Position numbers and translations under genes: made by a program
The notes under the pieces: model-generated
What the model was told of the DNA's origin: nothing
Database searches by the model: none
What the model saw: the letters and a program-made list of their open reading frames with translations, nothing else
In this document: piece by piece, positions 1-8,594 of the stretch
Position numbering within the stretch: position 1 is the first letter of the stretch
How the letters are laid out: each line of letters starts with the position of its first letter
NCBI GenBank assembly: GCA_046590705.1
Contig: JBKJUK010000182.1
Span: 1-16,900 of the forward strand
Origin: JBKJUK01 sp046590705
GTDB lineage: Bacteria > Acidobacteriota > Thermoanaerobaculia > Gp7-AA8
Length of the DNA stretch: 16,900 nucleotides
Reading direction: 5' to 3'

Positions 1-1135
1 CGACTTCTCCTTCCATGTCGTGCAGCACCATGTTCATCCGGGCGATGGCGTAGCTCGATCCGTTCAGCTCCTGCCCATAGAGCTTCAGCGGCTTCTTCAC
101 TTCTCGTCCGGCTTCAGCCTCGCGCTCCAGCAGCTCGAGCTCGCATTTCACCAGGAGGCCGGCCGATCCGCAGGTGGGGTCGTAGACTTCTTCCCCCTGC
201 TTGGGCGCGACGAGCTTCGCCATCAGCTGTCCGACTTCTGTCGGCGTGAAGAATTCCCCGGCACTCTGCCCCTGGCCCTCGGCGAATTTTCGCAGGAGGT
301 ATTCGTAGGCCCGTCCGAGGAAGTCGGGCTCTTTCACGTCTCGCAGCCCGAGGCGGTAGCGCGGTTGCGTGAACAATTCGATGACGGCGCTGAGCGCCTC
401 ATCGCTGATCTCCCGCTCGCCGTTGCGCGTCTCGTTGAAGTCGACCACGTCGATGACTCCCTGCAGCGTCGCATTCTCGCGGGCGATGGCGCGCGTCGCC
501 GAGGTGAGATGCTCGCCGAGCGTCTTCGGCTTCGCGAGAGCCTCAGGCCAATCGAAGGATCTCCGTCCACTGATCACCGGCCATGTTGCGAACTCGGGGA
601 TGTAGAAACGGACGACGGAGTGATCGAGCTCCACGACTTCACGCGCACCTTCGATCCCGCCGTGGACTTCAGCGATCACGCTGATCTCATCTTCGAAGAC
701 GTCAGACAACCGTTTGATGAACAGGAGAGGAAGGATGTAATCCTTGAACTTCGGCGCGTCCTTCTCCCCTCGTATCGAGCAAGCCGCTTTCCAGAGCATC
801 GTCTCCATGGACTTGACGTCGAGGGTTACCGATGTTTCCTCTTCAGCTTTTGGCCGGCGGGCACGCCGGGTCTTTGCTGGGACGGAGAACCCTCCGCGAG
901 CAAGGCGGTCGGCGAGGTCGTGAAACTCTGTCCCCTGCTTTCTGGTGAAATCGGCAAGACTCTGAAGAGTCGCATTGTCGGGAACATTCTTTCCCGTTTC
1001 CCACCGATTGATTGTGGCGAAAGAGACGTTCAGTTCGTCGGCAAGCTGTTTTTGCGTGAGCGACTTGCCTGAGCGCAGCTCATGGACCAGGGTGTTGAAT
1101 AAAGGAGTGTCCGACGTGCCTTGACGGTATAACAT
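1..1135 (-). CDS. hsdM: Type I restriction-modification DNA methyltransferase subunit with N-terminal HTH (HsdM-like, 3' end cut off)
   Basis: The reverse strand reads open for 378 codons from an ATG at 1135 to the window edge. Residues about 24-66 form an XRE-type helix-turn-helix (SLTQKQLADELNVS, then INRWETGKNVP). A basic linker (KTRRARRPK) leads into the HsdM N-terminal helical domain (KFKDYILPLLFIKRLSD) and the start of the N6-adenine methylase domain, with GEFFTPTEV and the SAM-binding motif I as DPTCGSAGLL (family usual DPxCGSGG). GQELNGSSYAIARMNM follows. The catalytic NPP[FY] motif would lie beyond the edge. The protein should methylate adenine together with an HsdS specificity subunit; hsdS and hsdR, if present, lie outside. 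No Shine-Dalgarno precedes the ATG. The HTH fusion suggests self-regulation or DNA-recognition help, which is inference. The family call is firm; completeness is unknown. Confidence 0.93.
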   Translation of the reverse strand, partial: MLYRQGTSDTPLFNTLVHELRSGKSLTQKQLADELNVSFATINRWETGKNVPDNATLQSLADFTRKQGTEFHDLADRLARGGFSVPAKTRRARRPKAEEETSVTLDVKSMETMLWKAACSIRGEKDAPKFKDYILPLLFIKRLSDVFEDEISVIAEVHGGIEGAREVVELDHSVVRFYIPEFATWPVISGRRSFDWPEALAKPKTLGEHLTSATRAIARENATLQGVIDVVDFNETRNGEREISDEALSAVIELFTQPRYRLGLRDVKEPDFLGRAYEYLLRKFAEGQGQSAGEFFTPTEVGQLMAKLVAPKQGEEVYDPTCGSAGLLVKCELELLEREAEAGREVKKPLKLYGQELNGSSYAIARMNMVLHDMEGEV

Positions 1136-1142
1136 GTGTCAT

Positions 1143-1171
1143 AACTTATATCGGTAGAACCACGTTGTCAA
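1143..1171 (-). promoter_or_regulatory. Probable sigma-70 promoter of hsdM, possibly giving a leaderless mRNA
   Basis: On the minus strand a perfect TTGACA (1166-1171) is followed after 17 bases by TAAGTT (1143-1148); TATAAG at 1145-1150 with 15-base spacing is the alternative -10. Transcription would begin near 1136, directly at the ATG at 1135, and no Shine-Dalgarno sequence fits in between. Either the mRNA is leaderless or the true start lies further in. Confidence 0.5.
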
Positions 1172-1200
1172 TGAGTATAGTGTTTTACTGGATTGGATTC

Positions 1201-1209
1201 TGCTACAAT
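1201..1209 (+). promoter_or_regulatory. Extended -10 promoter of the fic gene
   Basis: TGCTACAAT matches the extended -10 pattern TGnTAnAAT. No good -35 lies 16-18 bases upstream, as is typical for extended -10 promoters. The start of transcription would be near 1216, leaving a leader of about 34 bases with AAAGG (1239-1243) six bases before the GTG. Confidence 0.4.
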
Positions 1210-1249
1210 AATGCCAGCGCAATGATACTTCGTTACCAAAAGGTGTCCC

Positions 1250-2398
1250 GTGCGGATCTCTGATTTTACCCCTGCGTCGCCGGGTTTGCTCGTCGACATC
1301 GGTGGAGGGTTCGTCGCCTTCGTTCCTGCGGCGCTGCCCCCGCCGATGGAGTGGAACTCCACATTGGTACAAGCGATCTCTTCGGCCGATCGTGCCCTCG
1401 GTCAACTGGCCGGGGTCGGGCGAACTCTGGCGAACCCACACCTTCTGATTCGGCCTTTCCTCCAGAAGGAAGCGGTCCTTTCGAGCCGCATCGAAGGGAC
1501 GCGCGCGTCGCTGACCGACCTTCTCCTGTTCAACATGGAACCAATCGCCCAACCCGAGGTAGCCGATACGAGAGAGGTTCGCAACTACGTCCTCGCACTG
1601 GAGCAGGGTCTTCTCAGGATGGACAGTCTGCCGATCGGAACACGCCTTTTCTGCGAGCTTCATCGAACACTCCTCGACAGCGTGCGAGGAGAAGGAGGCG
1701 CGGGTGAACTTCGACGAATCCAGGTGCACATCGGTCCGACAAAACGGATGACCGACGCGACCTTCATCCCTGCACCGGCCAATGAACTTCCGGCGCTCCT
1801 CTCAGACATGGAGAGGTTCATCCACGGAGAGACCGACATTCCAGCGCTGCTCCGATTGGCAATGATCCATTACCAGTTCGAAGCGATTCACCCCTTCCAT
1901 GATGGCAACGGCCGAATCGGACGGCTTCTCATCTCGCTGCTTCTCTCTTCCGAGGGATTGCTGACGGAACCGTTGCTCTACCTCAGTGCTTACTTCGAGC
2001 GCAATCGAGATGAGTACTACAGGAACCTTCGCGAAGTCAGCACGCGCGGTGACTGGCAACAGTGGTTCCTATATTTTCTCGAGGGAGTGCGACAGCAGTC
2101 GTTCGATGCGATCGAGACCGCGAACCGGCTAACTACGCTCCGAAGCGTTTTTCACGAAAGGCTGCATACACCGCGAGCGACTGGCTTGCTGCACAAAATG
2201 GTCGATCATCTTTTCATTTCTCCCGCCACAACCATCAGCGACGCGGCACGCCTCTTAGGCGTGACGTTCCGGTCCGCGCAGCAGAACGTCGACAAGTTGA
2301 TCGAAGCGAAGATTCTGCGCGAAGTGACAGGGCAGAAGCGAAATCGAATCTTCATTGCCCCGGAGATCGTGACGGCGATCGAAGGAGACGAGGGATGA
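1250..2398 (+). CDS. Fic family protein (class II, N-terminal inhibitory helix), probable AMPylase
   Basis: This 382-residue protein starts with GTG at 1250, supported by AAAGG six bases upstream. Residues 214-225, HPFHDGNGRIGR, are a perfect Fic core motif; H214 is the catalytic base and D218 a metal ligand. Residues 78-83, SSRIEG, match the autoinhibitory (S/T)xxxE(G/N) helix placed before the Fic fold, so it is class II and E82 would block ATP until relieved. Residues about 310-375 look like a winged helix (TISDAARLLGVTFRSAQQNVDKLIEAKIL), common in this Fic subgroup. Known Fic enzymes transfer AMP or another nucleotide to a hydroxyl side chain of a target protein. It is divergent from hsdM; Fic genes do occur beside type I restriction loci, which hints at a defence or toxin role. 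Target and partner are unknown. Confidence 0.93.
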   Translation: MRISDFTPASPGLLVDIGGGFVAFVPAALPPPMEWNSTLVQAISSADRALGQLAGVGRTLANPHLLIRPFLQKEAVLSSRIEGTRASLTDLLLFNMEPIAQPEVADTREVRNYVLALEQGLLRMDSLPIGTRLFCELHRTLLDSVRGEGGAGELRRIQVHIGPTKRMTDATFIPAPANELPALLSDMERFIHGETDIPALLRLAMIHYQFEAIHPFHDGNGRIGRLLISLLLSSEGLLTEPLLYLSAYFERNRDEYYRNLREVSTRGDWQQWFLYFLEGVRQQSFDAIETANRLTTLRSVFHERLHTPRATGLLHKMVDHLFISPATTISDAARLLGVTFRSAQQNVDKLIEAKILREVTGQKRNRIFIAPEIVTAIEGDEG

Positions 2399-2576
2399 GA
2401 GAACTAAGAATCCTTCGTGTTACGCATTCGAATAGGTTGTCGTCGTGATGTCACAGAAAGCCTGGGCCAGGCCATGAAAACAGCGCGATGCCTACGTTCA
2501 TGAACCCTTGAACCGAGCGAGGTTGGTGGGCTGATTGGTTGCGGCGCAAATTTTGATCTTGTGGCGCCTTCGTTCG

Positions 2577-2622
2577 CCCTCTCCCGGTTGCTGGCGCAAC
2601 CACCCTCTCCCTCGGGAGAGGG
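2577..2622. repeat. REP-like palindromic element between convergent genes
   Basis: Three structured parts lie side by side. CCCTCTCCC occurs at 2577-2585 and again at 2603-2611, where it pairs perfectly with GGGAGAGGG at 2614-2622. Between them GGTTGC (2586-2591) pairs with GCAACC (2596-2601). The element sits between the ends of fic and the beta-ureidopropionase gene and could end or protect both transcripts. No T-run follows on either side, so it is not a classical intrinsic terminator. The remainder of 2399-2672 shows no gene. Confidence 0.6.
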
Positions 2623-2672
2623 TTTACGCGAGGCGTGACGTTGCCCTGACACGCCGCTGCAGCAAATCAGCC

Positions 2673-3542
2673 TTACAGTTTCGCGATCCCTGTGTACGTC
2701 TCGGGCCGCCGGTCGCGGTAGAACTGCCAGGTGTTGCGTACTTCGCGAATGGTGTCGAGATTCAATTCGGCGGTGACCAGTTCGGTCTTGTCGCGTGATC
2801 CCTCCGCGAGGAACTTGCCACGCGGATCGCAGAAGTAACTCTGACCGTAGAACTCGCCGATGTTCCATGGTTCTTCGCGGCCCACTCGATTGATGGCGCC
2901 GATGAAGTAACCGTTGGCCACCGCGTGCGCTGGCTGCTCGAGCTTCCACATGTACTCGGAGAGTCCGGCCACAGTCGCCGAGGGGTTGAACACGATCTCC
3001 GCGCCGTTCAGACCCAACTCGCGCGCTCCCTCCGGGAAATGGCGGTCGTAGCAGATGTACACGCCGACCTTCGCGTAGGCGGTTTCGAACACAGGGTAGC
3101 CAAGGTTGCCGGGCTTGAAATAGAACTTCTCCCAGAATCCTGGCGCGCAGTGGGGAATGTGATTCTTGCGGTACTTGCCGAGGTACTTGCCGTCTGCGTC
3201 GATGACGGCGGCGGTGTTGTAGTACACACCCGTGATTTCTTCTTCGTAGATCGGAACGATGATGACCATCGAGTACTTTTTCGCGTACTCCTGCATCAGC
3301 TTTACAGTCGGTCCATCGGGTATTTGCTCGACGGACTCGTACCATTTTGACGTCTGCTCAGCACAGAAGTAAGGGCCGGTGAAGATCTCCTGCATCGACA
3401 GGATCTGCACTCCCCGCTTTCCTGCTTCATCAATGAGTGGAAGGTGCTTGTCGAGATTGGCCTGCTTGATCTTCTCGACACTCTCGTCGGTGCTGCACGC
3501 ATTCGAAGCCTGAATCAGACCACAGTGAACAATTTGAGCCAC
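2673..3542 (-). CDS. Beta-ureidopropionase (N-carbamoyl-beta-alanine amidohydrolase, nitrilase superfamily)
   Basis: This 289-residue carbon-nitrogen hydrolase has the nitrilase triad E52 (QEIFTGPYF), K126 (KYRKNHIP) and C164 (VYICYDRHFPEGARELG). The HCAPGFWEKFYF stretch resembles beta-ureidopropionases more than aliphatic nitrilases. It would hydrolyse N-carbamoyl-beta-alanine (or N-carbamoyl-3-aminoisobutyrate) to the amino acid, CO2 and ammonia in the cytosol, the third step of reductive pyrimidine breakdown. The start is GTG at 3542, with AGGAG at 3550-3554 seven bases before it. It begins 22 bases after the permease stop and is the last gene of the cluster. Context (dihydropyrimidinase and permease immediately upstream) supports the substrate; an N-carbamoyl-D-amino acid hydrolase is the main alternative. 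Confidence 0.92.
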   Translation of the reverse strand: MAQIVHCGLIQASNACSTDESVEKIKQANLDKHLPLIDEAGKRGVQILSMQEIFTGPYFCAEQTSKWYESVEQIPDGPTVKLMQEYAKKYSMVIIVPIYEEEITGVYYNTAAVIDADGKYLGKYRKNHIPHCAPGFWEKFYFKPGNLGYPVFETAYAKVGVYICYDRHFPEGARELGLNGAEIVFNPSATVAGLSEYMWKLEQPAHAVANGYFIGAINRVGREEPWNIGEFYGQSYFCDPRGKFLAEGSRDKTELVTAELNLDTIREVRNTWQFYRDRRPETYTGIAKL

Positions 3543-3564
3543 GATAGATCTCCTGATGAATCAT

Positions 3565-5111
3565 TCACTCTGCTGCAGCGACTCCGGGCGAGAGAAGACT
3601 CGCACGCGGTGGCATCGCTTTCATCAGAGCGTAGTGAGTGATTGCCGACATTCCAAAGCCTATGAACCAGGCGTAATCGTACAGCTGACGTAAAGCGGGA
3701 ACGACCAACCCGATCCACGCGAAGAAACAGCCGACCAGCGTTGCAACTACTGCGCGCCAGTTCCATCCACTGGAATAGGTGTAGACACCTTCGCTGCGAT
3801 ACAGATCTCCAAGAACGAGTTGTGTCTTACGGATGACCCAGTAGTCTACGATCATCACGCCGGCGATCGATCCGAGTCCTCCCGAGTATCCGAGCAGCCA
3901 GCTGAAGATGTAGCCGGTAGGATCGGCCAGTAGGCGCCAGGGCATCATCAAAATGCCGATGATGCCGGTGATCAACCCGCCGAGCCGGAACGAGATCAGG
4001 CGGGGAAAGGCATTGGCGAAATCGTTGGCCGGCGAGACGACGTTTGCGGCGATGTTGACCGAGAGCGTGGCTACGACCACAGTGAACATGGAGATGGCGA
4101 TGACCCAGGGCTGGTCGAATTGCGCCACCAGCTTCATTGGATCCCAGGCGTCAGCGGGATTCATGTTCGGGTAGATCACGATGGCCGCCGAGGTGATGAT
4201 GACCCCCATGCCCGCAAATACGGTCATGGTGGTCGGCAGCGCGATGACCTGGCCGACGGCCTGCTCACGCTGACTTCGACCGAAGCGTGTGAAGTCAGGC
4301 ATGTTCAGAGAGAGTGTCGCCCAGAAGCCGATCATGGCCGTGAGCGATGGAAAGAAGATCGGACTGAACTCGCTCCAGGTCTGAAACTTTCCTTTCTCGG
4401 CAAGCAGATAGCCGAGGCCGTCCGCGCCCCTGATGGCCCAGACCACGAGGAGAGCGGTCATGATCAGAACGAATGGTGCAGCCCAGTTCTCCACATGACG
4501 CAGCAGATCCATTCCGCGGTAGATGATCAGAATATTCAGCGCCCAGAAGAGCATGAACGAGAGCCACTGCGTGGGCGGGTGTCCGCCGATCGGTCCGCCC
4601 AGTAATGTTTCCCACGCGGGATGGATGGCGTTGAAAAGAACCTGCAGCGCCTCGCCACCGATCCAGGCCTGAATTCCGAACCAGCCGCAGGCTACGATGG
4701 CCCGCATCAACGCTGGAAGATTCGAGCCGATGGTTCCGTAACTCGCTCGCGCCAGGACGGGGAACGGGATCCCGTATTTTGTTCCCGGGTGCGAATTCAA
4801 CAGAATCGGTATGAGTACGATGAGATTACCGAGCAGGATGGTGATGAGGGCCTGCCACCAGTTCATGCCTGCGGCGATGAGACCAGACGACATCATGTAG
4901 GTGGGGACACAGTGGGCCATGCTGATCCACAGCGCGGCGTAGTTGTAGGTGGTCCAGTTGCGCGCTGCCACCGGGACCGGCGCAAGGTCTTCGTTGTACA
5001 GGGGACTCGACCTGGGCGCCTCGGCGTCTCGCAGCTCGACGCGTCCGTCTGCGTGCTCGATCGTCTGGTCTGCTGCGATCATCAAATCTCCGTCCTCTGC
5101 TGCAAGTGAAC

Positions 5112-5115
<4 letters not shown>
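3565..5115 (-). CDS. NCS1 family nucleobase/hydantoin:cation symporter
   Basis: This 516-residue, strongly hydrophobic protein has the pattern of about 12 membrane segments after a hydrophilic N-terminus of about 50 residues. It carries NCS1 hallmarks: NWTTYNYAALWISMAHCVP at about 53-71, HPGTKYGIPFPVLARASYG (109-127) and GWFGIQAWIGG (144-154). By comparison with the hydantoin transporter Mhp1 (from memory), W145, Q149 and W265 would line the substrate site, and N354/N358 in VNIAANVVSPANDF match its TM8 asparagines. It should import uracil, thymine, dihydropyrimidine, hydantoin or allantoin with Na+ or H+. The ATG at 5115 overlaps the dihydropyrimidinase stop by four bases (ATGA), so the two are translationally coupled. 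This makes a pyrimidine or dihydropyrimidine the likely substrate, though sequence alone cannot choose among them. Confidence 0.92.
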
Positions 5116-6503
<1,388 letters not shown>

Positions 6504-6510
6504 CACATCT

Positions 6511-6516
6511 CTCCCT
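6511..6516 (-). promoter_or_regulatory. Ribosome binding site fixing the dihydropyrimidinase start
   Basis: AGGGAG on the minus strand lies seven bases before the ATG at 6503. The longer open frame beginning at 6569 has no family-like residues before this point, so the shorter start is preferred. Confidence 0.7.
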
Positions 6517-6530
6517 TTTCGCAGGCGAGG

Positions 6531-6536
6531 ATTGTA
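6531..6536 (-). promoter_or_regulatory. Candidate -10 box for dihydropyrimidinase
   Basis: TACAAT on the minus strand lies 27 bases before the start codon, at the position expected of a promoter for the second half of the pyrimidine cluster. No convincing -35 box is seen 16-18 bases upstream. Confidence 0.3.
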
Positions 6537-6652
6537 AAGCGAAAAGAGAGCGGATGCGCGTCGAGTCACTCATTCGCGCGGGCGACTCGAAAAACTAATT
6601 GATTTCGTCCTGGTTTGCGAGTCGCTTCCTGGAGCTTCTGAGGATCACGGAT

Positions 6653-6742
6653 GTCATTCCGAAGGAGCACGTCGAAATCGCTCGGGTAAGAGAATGATTC
6701 TGCGACTTAAGAATCTTCGCGAAAGGATCGCGCTCGACATTA
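6653..6742 (+). repeat. Partial copy of GTCATTCCGA-type repeat
   Basis: It begins GTCATTCCGAAGGAGCACG and contains CTGCGACTTAAGAATCTTCG and GGATCGCGCTCGA. These parts follow the same order and spacing as the element at 7057. Only the left half is present; the inverted right end is missing. Confidence 0.65.
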
Positions 6743-6774
6743 GGAACCCAAATCCGGGTCGCCGCCGCTTCACA

Positions 6775-6860
6775 GGGCCGGAGGCCCGGCATTGAGTAGC
6801 CCAGGCCGTCAGGCCTGGGGACGGCAACACGTCGACAATGTCGTTGAGCCCCAGCGGGGC
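6775..6860. repeat. Cluster of three GC-rich hairpins
   Basis: Three perfect stems occur in a row: GGGCC/GGCCC (6775-6787, loop GGA), CCCAGGCC/GGCCTGGG (6800-6819, loop GTCA) and GCCCC/GGGGC (6848-6860, loop AGC). The words GCCCAGGCC and GAGCCCC-GGGGC resemble dispersed intergenic repeats I recall from soil-bacterium genomes. This could act as a transcript end or processing site for the aminotransferase mRNA, but no T-run follows. Confidence 0.55.
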
Positions 6861-7056
6861 GGCATCGAGGTTTCTTCGCGGCGTCGCTGAGTGGTGTTTG
6901 AAAGCGGTATTAGGCGAGACTGCTGCAACGCGTTAGGTAGAGCAGAGTTCAACGTCGCGATGCCGCCCCTTTCGAGGCTGGGTCCGCCGCTCTACAAACT
7001 CACCGATTTTATGCGGGTTTGCGGGTCGAAGAATGCCGCCGCAACGGAACAGCAAC

Positions 7057-7205
7057 GTCATTCCGAAAGAGCACGCCGTGCTCGGTAGCTAACGCAGAGA
7101 GAGCTGCGACTGAGGAATCTACACGAAGGGGTCGCGCTCGAGATTCAAAGCGCGGTTCCTGTACGTAGATCCCTCGCACCCACCCGTCCCGCCGCTCGGG
7201 ATGAC
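7057..7205. repeat. MITE-like inverted-repeat element, about 150 bp
   Basis: The outer ends are GTCATTCCGA (7057-7066) and TCGGGATGAC (7196-7205), inverted with one mismatch. Inside them GAGGAATCTAC (7112-7122) pairs with GTAGATCCCTC (7165-7175), also with one mismatch. The nested inverted layout with no coding capacity is typical of a small non-autonomous element or dispersed palindromic repeat. A further solo right end (CCCGCCGCTC then GATGACGGC) lies at 7265-7283. Confidence 0.6.
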
Positions 7206-7316
7206 GGCTCTCCTGATGATGCTAAGCGATACCGTTTCTTTCCCTCGGCCGCCCAGAAGGACGTCCCGCCGCTCGATGACGGCCTCCCTATCACTGCCCG
7301 GCAGTCTGCGTACAAT

Positions 7317-8594
7317 TCAAACCGTCGCGAAAGCTCCGTCGAGCGCGGCCACCAGTACGTCGATGTCCTCTTTCGAGGCGATGAGCGGCGGGCCCAGTCG
7401 GATGACGTTTCCGTGCAGGCCGCCTTTGCCGATCAGAACGCCGCGACGTCGCGTCTCTTCGAAAACTTTCAGTACGGCTTTTGGCGCCGGCACCTTCGTT
7501 TTACGATCTTCGACGCACTCGATCGCCTGCATCAGTCCCATGCCGCGCACATCACCGATGATCGGGTATTTTTCCTTCAGGATCTCGAGCTTCTCGCGAA
7601 GGTAGCCCCCGACCACTGCCGCATTGCGCGGCAACTGATTCTCTTCCATGAACCGGATCGTTGCTGACGCAGCCGCACTGGTGACGGGGTTGCCGCCGAA
7701 GGTGGAAAAGGTCAGCGTCGGATAGGCGTCGGCGATTTCCGGTTTCGCGATCGTGGCGCCGATCGGCTGTCCGTTGGCCATCCCTTTGGCGAAAGTCATG
7801 ATGTCCGGCTCGACATCCCAATGCTCGATGCCGCACCACTTGTCGCCTGTCCGTCCCCATCCGGTCTGCACTTCATCGGCAATGAAAAGACCGCCGTAGC
7901 GTTTGATGATTTCAGTGACGACTTTGAAATATTCTTTGGGTGGCGTGATGAATCCTCCCACACCGAGAATCGGTTCTGCGATGAAGCCGGCAATCTGACC
8001 ATCTGTCGTGGTCTGGATCAACTCTTCCACGTCGCGCGCGCATTCGTAATTACAGTTGTCAGGGGTGGCCTTGAACGGGCACCGATAACAGTACGGCGCG
8101 TGCGCGTGCTTGATCCCGGCTACCTGCGTACCGCCGTGACGCCACGTCGAGTGTCCGGCGACGCTCATGGCCAGCATCGATCGTCCGCTGTAAGCATGAC
8201 GCAGCGCGATGATTTCCTGCCGGCCGGTGTAGAGGCGAGCCAGCACGATCGCTGTCTCATCGGCCTCAGTGCCGCTGTTGGTGAAGAAACTTTTCTTCAG
8301 CTTCCCGGGAGTGATCTCAGCGAGCTTTTCTGCGAGCTGCACCTGCGGTTTGTTCACATACAGAGTCGATGTATGCGAAACCTTTCCGAGCTGCTCCATG
8401 ATGGCGCTGTTCACGCTGGAGTTGGCGTGGCCGACCGAGACGGTAAGCACGCCGCCGAATGCGTCGAGGTAACGATTTCCTTCCTCGTCGAATACGTGCA
8501 TACCCTCACCACGTTCGATGACCAGTGGCTTCTCGTAATACGTCGCCGCGCACGGCCAGATCAACTCTTTGTGTTTCTTCGTGGTTTCCGACAT
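7317..8594 (-). CDS. Class III omega-aminotransferase (beta-alanine/3-aminoisobutyrate:pyruvate or glyoxylate, AGXT2-like)
   Basis: This 425-residue PLP enzyme has the class III signature. SFFTNSGTEADETA is at 102-115, with H133/Y135 after it. D240 (FIADEVQTGWGRTG) should contact the PLP ring nitrogen, and K270 (TFAKGMANGQPIG) should form the Schiff base. A four-cysteine stretch (C169, C172, C181, C185) in APYCYRCPFKATPDNCNYEC is seen in AGXT2-like bacterial members and is probably structural. In this cluster the natural job is removing the amino group of beta-alanine (from uracil) or 3-aminoisobutyrate (from thymine) to give malonate or methylmalonate semialdehyde for the dehydrogenase upstream. 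Its ATG overlaps the preA stop in TAATG, so translation is coupled. Alanine-glyoxylate or another omega-amino acid activity cannot be excluded. Confidence 0.9.
   Translation of the reverse strand: MSETTKKHKELIWPCAATYYEKPLVIERGEGMHVFDEEGNRYLDAFGGVLTVSVGHANSSVNSAIMEQLGKVSHTSTLYVNKPQVQLAEKLAEITPGKLKKSFFTNSGTEADETAIVLARLYTGRQEIIALRHAYSGRSMLAMSVAGHSTWRHGGTQVAGIKHAHAPYCYRCPFKATPDNCNYECARDVEELIQTTTDGQIAGFIAEPILGVGGFITPPKEYFKVVTEIIKRYGGLFIADEVQTGWGRTGDKWCGIEHWDVEPDIMTFAKGMANGQPIGATIAKPEIADAYPTLTFSTFGGNPVTSAAASATIRFMEENQLPRNAAVVGGYLREKLEILKEKYPIIGDVRGMGLMQAIECVEDRKTKVPAPKAVLKVFEETRRRGVLIGKGGLHGNVIRLGPPLIASKEDIDVLVAALDGAFATV

Larger units (their letters stand above)
6504..7316. other. 813-bp non-coding gap filled with dispersed repeats
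   Basis: No reading frame here looks like a gene: the frames present are short, differ between strands and resemble no protein I know. The gap holds two copies of a repeat beginning GTCATTCCGA, a cluster of GC-rich hairpins, and two CCCGCCGCTC-type repeat ends. It divides the pyrimidine cluster in two. No remnant of a preT gene was recognised. Confidence 0.75.

Noticed and set aside
20..1072. Long plus-strand open frame of 350 codons
   Set aside because: It is antisense to the HsdM coding sequence, whose HTH, HsdM N-terminal and methylase motifs are clear on the minus strand; the plus-strand product resembles nothing.
2400..2420. Possible third, decayed copy of the AAGAATC part of the GTCATTCCGA repeat
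   Set aside because: Only about 15 bases resemble the other copies; too short to claim without a search.
2404..3345. Minus-strand open frame of 313 codons
   Set aside because: Frame-shifted shadow of beta-ureidopropionase running on into the hairpin region; Arg/His-rich and unlike a protein.
6595..7088. Small open frames of about 65 codons in the repeat-filled gap
   Set aside because: They run through repeat arms, lack ribosome binding sites and protein-like composition.
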